A stretch of 64,000 nucleotides of DNA, from assembly GCF_000516985.1 (NCBI RefSeq), contig NW_006917101.1, positions 1,178,001 to 1,242,000 on the forward strand, given 5' to 3'. This document shows, in pieces, positions 59,084-64,000 of this stretch; position 1 is the first letter of the stretch; the number at the start of each line of letters is the position of its first letter. The DNA comes from Pestalotiopsis fici W106-1. Lineage: Eukaryota; Ascomycota; Sordariomycetes; Amphisphaeriales; Sporocadaceae. Made by a program: the position numbers and the translations under genes. Under the pieces are notes generated by a model. That model was not told the origin of the DNA. It searched no databases and saw nothing but the letters and a program-made list of their open reading frames with translations.

Positions 59084-59839
59084 ATGCCAAAGTGTGAGTT
59101 CTTTGATATTCCGAATCTCCTTCCTCGAAAGCTGCTAACCTCGCATCTCCAGTCTTCTGCGATTATTGCGATGTCTACTTGACACACGACTCCATGTCGG
59201 TGCGCAAAGCCCACAACAGTGGTCGTAACCACCTCCGTAATGTTGTCGACTACTATCAACAAATCGGCCACGAAAAGGCACAGTCCGTCATCGATAGCAT
59301 CACCTCGTCCTACGCCGCTGAAGGTCAAGCACACGCCAACCCCATGCTGCCCCAGAATCAGCCTGGCCACGGTGCTCCTCTCGGCATGCCTGGTGGCTTT
59401 CCTGGAGGCATGCCACCCCCTTTCCCGGGTATGCCACCATTGCCTGGTATGCCAGGCGCTCCTCCGCTGCCGCCTGGCGCTTTTGGTGCACAGGGTCTAC
59501 CTCGTGAGTCCCCTTATCCTCCGTATCGTCGCTGTTCGTCATATGTGCGCAGCCGTACAATCCAGTCTTGATAATGAGCAACCGTCTAACCGTCTCCTAG
59601 CTCCTCCTGGTGGCGGTCGAGGCATGCCGCCCTTTCCTCCACCTGGCACAGGTAACCAAAGCGGACTGCCACCCTTCCCCTTCCCTCCGCCTGGTGCTCC
59701 TGGAGGCTTGCAGTTTCCCCCGCCCGGTACCGCTGGAGCTCCTCCGTTTCCTCCGTTCCCCGGACAAGGGTTTCCGACACCGCCTGGCATGCCACCCTTT
59801 CAACCGCCTCCTGGTGGTCAATCACATGGCGGACGTTAA
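59084..59839 (+). CDS. YHC1: U1 small nuclear ribonucleoprotein C
   Basis: Exons 59084-59093 (10 nt: Met-Pro-Lys plus one base), 59153-59503 and 59601-59839 give 199 residues. The U1C-type zinc finger is intact at the N-terminus: Cys6 and Cys9 in [12 protein letters not shown], His24 and His30 in [10 protein letters not shown], followed by [18 protein letters not shown]. The rest is the usual Pro/Gly/Met-rich tail ([18 protein letters not shown] repeats). U1-C stabilises the pairing of U1 snRNA with 5' splice sites in the nucleus. The very short first exon is set by the invariant MPK start and a GTGAGT donor. The C-terminal tail is low complexity and likely disordered. Confidence 0.93.
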
Positions 59840-61469
59840 GCCGTGATCTTAATATCGATGGCATTCAGACCACGGAATACCTTGAAGTGTATCGTATCAA
59901 CCAAGTACTACAGCGATGAAGCATTCTTCTGGCCCCCTCTGCGCTCGAGTTGGAGTTGAGCAGAATCAAACGGCCCTCAAGAACCCGGTGAACACCAAAA
60001 CATCACGAGCATGGTAGGCCGACCGGCGAGTACAAGTTACTACTGGTAAGCTGTCAAGCACTTATCCTAGATTATCCTTCACAGCAGCACCGATGTGCAG
60101 TGGTAGTCCATCGATTCAGAGTGTTCGTCATCGAGCATGACAGCAGAACGGGCGTAAGGGAAAACGGTTGGTTTTTGGCGTCATGGCTCTCCTCCGATTC
60201 TCCGGTCTTACCCTGCCCAGTAAATGGCCACCACCGGCCCGCTGCAACATGGTCGTTTCCCGAAGTTGACGGCAATTTTCATGATGGATGTTGTAGATGG
60301 CAATGTTACTGTTATCAACAGCCGGCTTGAGCAGATACTACGTGGCCAAGTTACTGATGTATCGTGAAACACCAGTTGGCTGATCCATTGCCATCGTAGC
60401 CCATCGCAACCGATGGTTATCATTGTTGCAAGATCTCACTTTTATGCAGTTCTGCTTGAGAGCAACCCGTCGGGAAATCACCATGTTTATATACTACAGC
60501 CAGATGCTCACCTTTTCAGTGCAGCACTCATTCAGTGTCGAGAAACACTTGAGCCTGCTCACTTTTCGCACCCTGGAAGGAGGAGAAGCAGCTATTGGAT
60601 GGGGTAGGCCGCTGCCAGATGCCAGATCATGCAAGGGGCTGGGGATAATAGGTAGCATAGATGGTTTAATAGAAGACATAATAAACTGCATATCATCATT
60701 CGGAAGTATTGTTTATGCTAAAGCCATGACCTTGACTGGGCTGCTGGGCTTGAGTCGAAACGTCGAGGAAACGTGAGAACTACGTTCACTAGATTTCAAG
60801 AACAGAAGAACATCATGGGATTAAAGCAGAAACAACGCCTAGTAATTCATTCATATCATGTCAAAAGAGTCATCTATCGTGCAATCGTTCTATAGCACCT
60901 GTACAAGGGGTGATGGGTTTGTTTTCAGTAAACATGTGACCATTCGTTCCACTTCAATCCAATCCAATCCTTTCTTATTTCGATAATTTCCATAGAAATC
61001 GTGCATATCGTGTCCTGTTCATCTCCTGAACTCTTGTTTCCTTCCCTGTTTTTGCTCGTCCAAAGAAGAGAAACTTTCCGAGGTTCAAGCAACAAACGTT
61101 TAGGACTAGATTTGATGAACACCCCACTCCCTCTACAAGTACAGTCGATCGCTTCATTCAATGTTCATAATGTAACCAGTAGGGTCGAGACCTCTGGTGA
61201 TCGTTAAGTCGTTTGCATCGTGATGGTTAATCTGGTGTTGGATTGCCGGCTTGTGCCATGGACACCAAGATTTGAAGTACGTTTTCACAGAACAGTGACG
61301 TACCATGGCATGGATGGTCTTAGAGTGGTTGGTGATCCGAGGCTTCCCATGCCACTCTCGTAGTTGCTTCCAGACGACGTTTGACTCTCCGCACACACGG
61401 TTCTGTTCTGGAGGCCGGGATAAATGTGACCATTGTCGCAGAAGGGTCTTCATCTGCATCATCGGTTCT
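59840..61469. other. Convergent intergenic region
   Basis: 1.6 kb between YHC1 and the large disordered-protein gene. Short frames around 60420-60780 have no motifs. No tRNA or repeat is recognised. Confidence 0.4.
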
Positions 61470-63995
61470 CTAGACCTGGACTTGGACCCTTGGTGCTCGT
61501 GCAGTGCCGTCATCTTCAACTCGGTTGGAAGAACGGACATATCCAGTCTGGTAGCTTGGACCCTTGTAGCTGTGCCGTTTGATGACCTCACCCAGGTCAT
61601 CTCTGACTTCGCGTGGGCCGCTGATCTTCTGCCTGAGCTCCTCGCTACGTTTGAGCCTCCGCTTTTCACTGAAGCGGCGTTGGAGACCCTGGATGCCAAT
61701 CTGTCCTATCTTATCCTGCCACCCTGGGAAGAAGCGGTGCCCATTTGCATCAACACGCTTCTCTTCACCCCAGGCGCGATGTCCGTGGCGAGCAGTCGGG
61801 GCCGTTGAAGGTCGTTCTTGGTCTTGCCCCGCGTCTGTGTGACGACGGCGCCGCTGGGAAGGTGACTGGTCTTGGCCCGTCGTGGTGGTGTCCCGTTGGC
61901 GCGTGACGCGCAGATTACCGCTTGTAGTCCGCTGGATCGTGCGTCGTTCTGGACCACGGTCATCGGACGAAGTATAGTGGTCGTCACTAGTAATTGGCAA
62001 AATGGCAAAGGTATGCTTCATACGTGCAGACAAGGAGCGCCGAGGTGGTGGCGGTCGAGGTGAGTCTGGCGCAGGATAGCGATACCCTTCGTCATCCTGA
62101 CCAGGAATGTCGTGGACCCAGTCTTCTTGCTCGGGATCAAAATGAAGTTGCAGAGATGCTGGGCGCCAGAACGGATGGAGTTTCTCCTCCTCAGCCGGTG
62201 GATCCTCAATCGTTGGATACTGGTGTCGAATCGCATCTGCCCCATGCTCCATGGCCGGATTTTCAGCCGTCTCCTTGCGAACATTTCTGGTGAGCGACAG
62301 GGTTCGTGACAGAATCTTTTGTCGGAGGATGCCAGTGTCTGAGTTCTTGCGCAGGCTGAAAGCCCGTCTAACGAGCGAGGGCTTTCTCTCGACATTGGTG
62401 CTCTCAAAATAGTTGCCCATCATCTTCATCTTGTCGGCTGCTGGAGTAAGACCAGAAGGTGTAGCCGGTGTCAATTTGATTGCAGGAGGCTCGGGAGGTG
62501 CTCGTGGATTTCTAAGCGGAGAATCCACGTCATTCAGGGAGAAGTCGGGTTGGGGAGGTGTGACAGGTTCACCATTAGGACCAGTTGTGGTGATACTAGG
62601 TCCCTCAGGTGCGGTTACAGGTTTCTTTTCAATTGCATCTGTACCATTATGCTTCTCTTCCTGCGGTTCGTTTGCTTCAAACGCTTTGGACAGGTGGTTG
62701 ACCACAAGCAGGGATTGGTTCTTGTGCGGGTAGATGTTCACCGCCAGAGCTTCCGAAACCTCAGCAGCAGAATGATGTGTACCGGCTGTTTCAATCGAAG
62801 CAATGGAGAATGGTGTATTGTGGGTTGTAAGCCGTTTGCCAAAGAAAGGATCGCCATTATGATCAACCAATAATTTGTGGTCATGCGTGTCCTTATCCTT
62901 GTGTAACTCCGCGGAAGTGGTTGGTTGCAGCCTGTTTGGGTCTGGATGATCGTTCTCAGCGGGGATGTATTCAACTTCCGGGACATCTGGTGCGTGTTCC
63001 ACAGCTACTGGGGGTGGAGGCTGGTCCTTCGTTTGCTGGTCTTGTGCTGCTTGCAAGGCATTATGGAGCTTCAAGCTTTCCGCAGTCAGCGATCCCGGGT
63101 GCGAGCCGGTAAGCGAGTTGGCGCGGGAGTTGTTTCTAGAATTATTGCGACTTGTTGGGGCAGAGAGAGATGACGTTCGAAGGGGTACAATTGGAGGATA
63201 GTCTGCGGTTCGCTGGTCGCCAGAAAGTGATGCGTCAGATGCTGAAGTGGATCTCGCCCGTCCGCGCTGGGGTCCACGGTCAACACGAGGCGGCGTCTGT
63301 TTCTCTCTGGGTTGCTTCGACGTGGGCACCGGGCTCAGACTGTTGCTTCTCTGAGACCTTCGACTACTTGTAGATCTCAGCGATGGAGTGCCTGCGGATT
63401 TCATTGATGTCTTTCGATTGGGGATGACAACCACGGGAATCGCGCCCGTCTTCCAGACATCGCGTCGAGCCTTGCGACTAGCCAGGGAATTGACCGTTGC
63501 TGATGATGCATAGCTATCGGTCCGGCCACTCTCGACTCCCGCACGAGGCCTGCGCCTCAGGCCTGCCTCGCTTATGCCTGCAGAGTTTGTTGTAGAGCTT
63601 GTAGGTGAAGATCCGAACCTCGACTCCCGTAAAGCCAGGTGTTTCTTAACATGGCGCAAAGTTCTAGGCCTTTGATGAGGCGTCTCAACCAAGATAGCTT
63701 CCACGACTGTAGACATTGTTGACCTGGTAGACACGCCGGAAAATCTTCTGACGTCACTGAGGTTGGGAGATTCTACCGTGGCGGCGGAATTCCAGCGGTG
63801 TCCGCGATCAGAGGTCCCTACGGGTGAAGAACACACCCGCAAACCTTCGTGCAGAGGCATGGATCGGAGAGCCTTGGTGGCGTTGGTTGGGGTGATGGTC
63901 GTGTCCTCAAGGACCTCGGCGCCTTTGTCCCTCGACGCATGTTCTCCGCTCATGATCGTTTGGCGCCGCCGCTTCCGCACGGTCACATTCCTCAT
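61470..63995 (-). CDS. Large disordered Ser/Arg/Pro-rich fungal protein, function unknown
   Basis: An open frame of 841 codons without introns. The first in-window ATG is at 63995, only 5 nt from the edge and the frame is open beyond, so the true start may lie outside; the ATG at 63953 (MSGEHASRDKGAEV) is an alternative. The sequence is rich in Ser, Arg, Pro and Thr, with NNSRNNSRANSL-type runs, many RRxS and SP sites (potential basophilic and Pro-directed kinase targets) and a more conserved-looking C-terminal part: KLHPFWRPASLQLHFDPEQE, MKHTFAILPI and RFFPGWQDKIGQIGIQGLQR. No enzyme domain, membrane segment or coiled coil is evident. It looks like a filamentous-fungus-specific protein seen in many genomes as hypothetical. 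Confidence 0.75.
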   Translation of the reverse strand: MRNVTVRKRRRQTIMSGEHASRDKGAEVLEDTTITPTNATKALRSMPLHEGLRVCSSPVGTSDRGHRWNSAATVESPNLSDVRRFSGVSTRSTMSTVVEAILVETPHQRPRTLRHVKKHLALRESRFGSSPTSSTTNSAGISEAGLRRRPRAGVESGRTDSYASSATVNSLASRKARRDVWKTGAIPVVVIPNRKTSMKSAGTPSLRSTSSRRSQRSNSLSPVPTSKQPREKQTPPRVDRGPQRGRARSTSASDASLSGDQRTADYPPIVPLRTSSLSAPTSRNNSRNNSRANSLTGSHPGSLTAESLKLHNALQAAQDQQTKDQPPPPVAVEHAPDVPEVEYIPAENDHPDPNRLQPTTSAELHKDKDTHDHKLLVDHNGDPFFGKRLTTHNTPFSIASIETAGTHHSAAEVSEALAVNIYPHKNQSLLVVNHLSKAFEANEPQEEKHNGTDAIEKKPVTAPEGPSITTTGPNGEPVTPPQPDFSLNDVDSPLRNPRAPPEPPAIKLTPATPSGLTPAADKMKMMGNYFESTNVERKPSLVRRAFSLRKNSDTGILRQKILSRTLSLTRNVRKETAENPAMEHGADAIRHQYPTIEDPPAEEEKLHPFWRPASLQLHFDPEQEDWVHDIPGQDDEGYRYPAPDSPRPPPPRRSLSARMKHTFAILPITSDDHYTSSDDRGPERRTIQRTTSGNLRVTRQRDTTTTGQDQSPSQRRRRHTDAGQDQERPSTAPTARHGHRAWGEEKRVDANGHRFFPGWQDKIGQIGIQGLQRRFSEKRRLKRSEELRQKISGPREVRDDLGEVIKRHSYKGPSYQTGYVRSSNRVEDDGTARAPRVQVQV

Positions 63996-64000
63996 AAGAT

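Overview
The window is nuclear DNA of a filamentous ascomycete. Protein genes carry short introns (about 50-170 nt) with GT..AG ends and CTGAC/CTAAC-type branch sites, genes sit on both strands about 1-5 kb apart, and lineage-typical families are present (HET domain, Atf1-type bZIP, PhyH, GPI-anchored Ser/Thr or Ala-rich wall proteins). Intron positions and protein relationships suggest Pezizomycotina, probably Sordariomycetes (Hypocreales-like); the species cannot be named from the window alone. All gene models below were spliced by eye from reading frame continuity and splice consensus.

Layout. 0-13.5 kb is accessory-type: a truncated dimeric-barrel-like gene at the left edge (-), a HET-domain gene (-), a UbiA-like membrane prenyltransferase-like gene (+), a secreted Ala/Pro-rich protein built of repeats that each start with an N-glycosylation sequon (+), an ADGF/CECR1-type adenosine deaminase (+) and an NmrA-like oxidoreductase (-). 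13.5-19 kb is gene-poor, with simple repeats and one tRNA-Thr(AGU) near its right end. 19-34 kb holds housekeeping genes: ethanolamine-phosphate cytidylyltransferase (-) divergent from a PhyH dioxygenase (+); the mRNA 3'-end factor HRP1 (-, with a 1.15 kb intron) divergent from the Ypt/Rab GAP GYP1 (+, with 16-nt and 10-nt micro-exons); a branched-chain aminotransferase (+) with a Gcn4/CPC1-type site upstream; and a coiled-coil gene (-) broken by one in-frame TAG.

35-46 kb is again accessory: a Cys-rich GPI protein (-), a multi-pass membrane protein resembling fungal membrane terpene cyclases (+, intron directly after its ATG), an Ala/Ser/Gly tetrapeptide-repeat GPI protein (-) and a GST-like protein (+). 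49-64 kb is core: Atf1-type bZIP stress regulator (+), kinetochore MIND subunit DSN1 (+), succinate dehydrogenase assembly factor SDH5 (-), p24 cargo receptor ERV25 (-), U1 snRNP protein C YHC1 (+) and a large disordered Ser/Arg/Pro-rich protein (-).

No operon-like or biosynthetic cluster is evident. Shared themes are separate core processes: RNA processing (HRP1, YHC1), secretory traffic (GYP1, ERV25), phospholipid synthesis (ECT1), chromosome segregation (DSN1), stress transcription (Atf1) and cell surface (three secreted or GPI proteins). I did not find a convincing wholly new multi-gene system. The most unusual items are the repeat-built secreted precursor, the micro-exons, the stop-interrupted coiled-coil gene and two orphan membrane enzyme-like genes.
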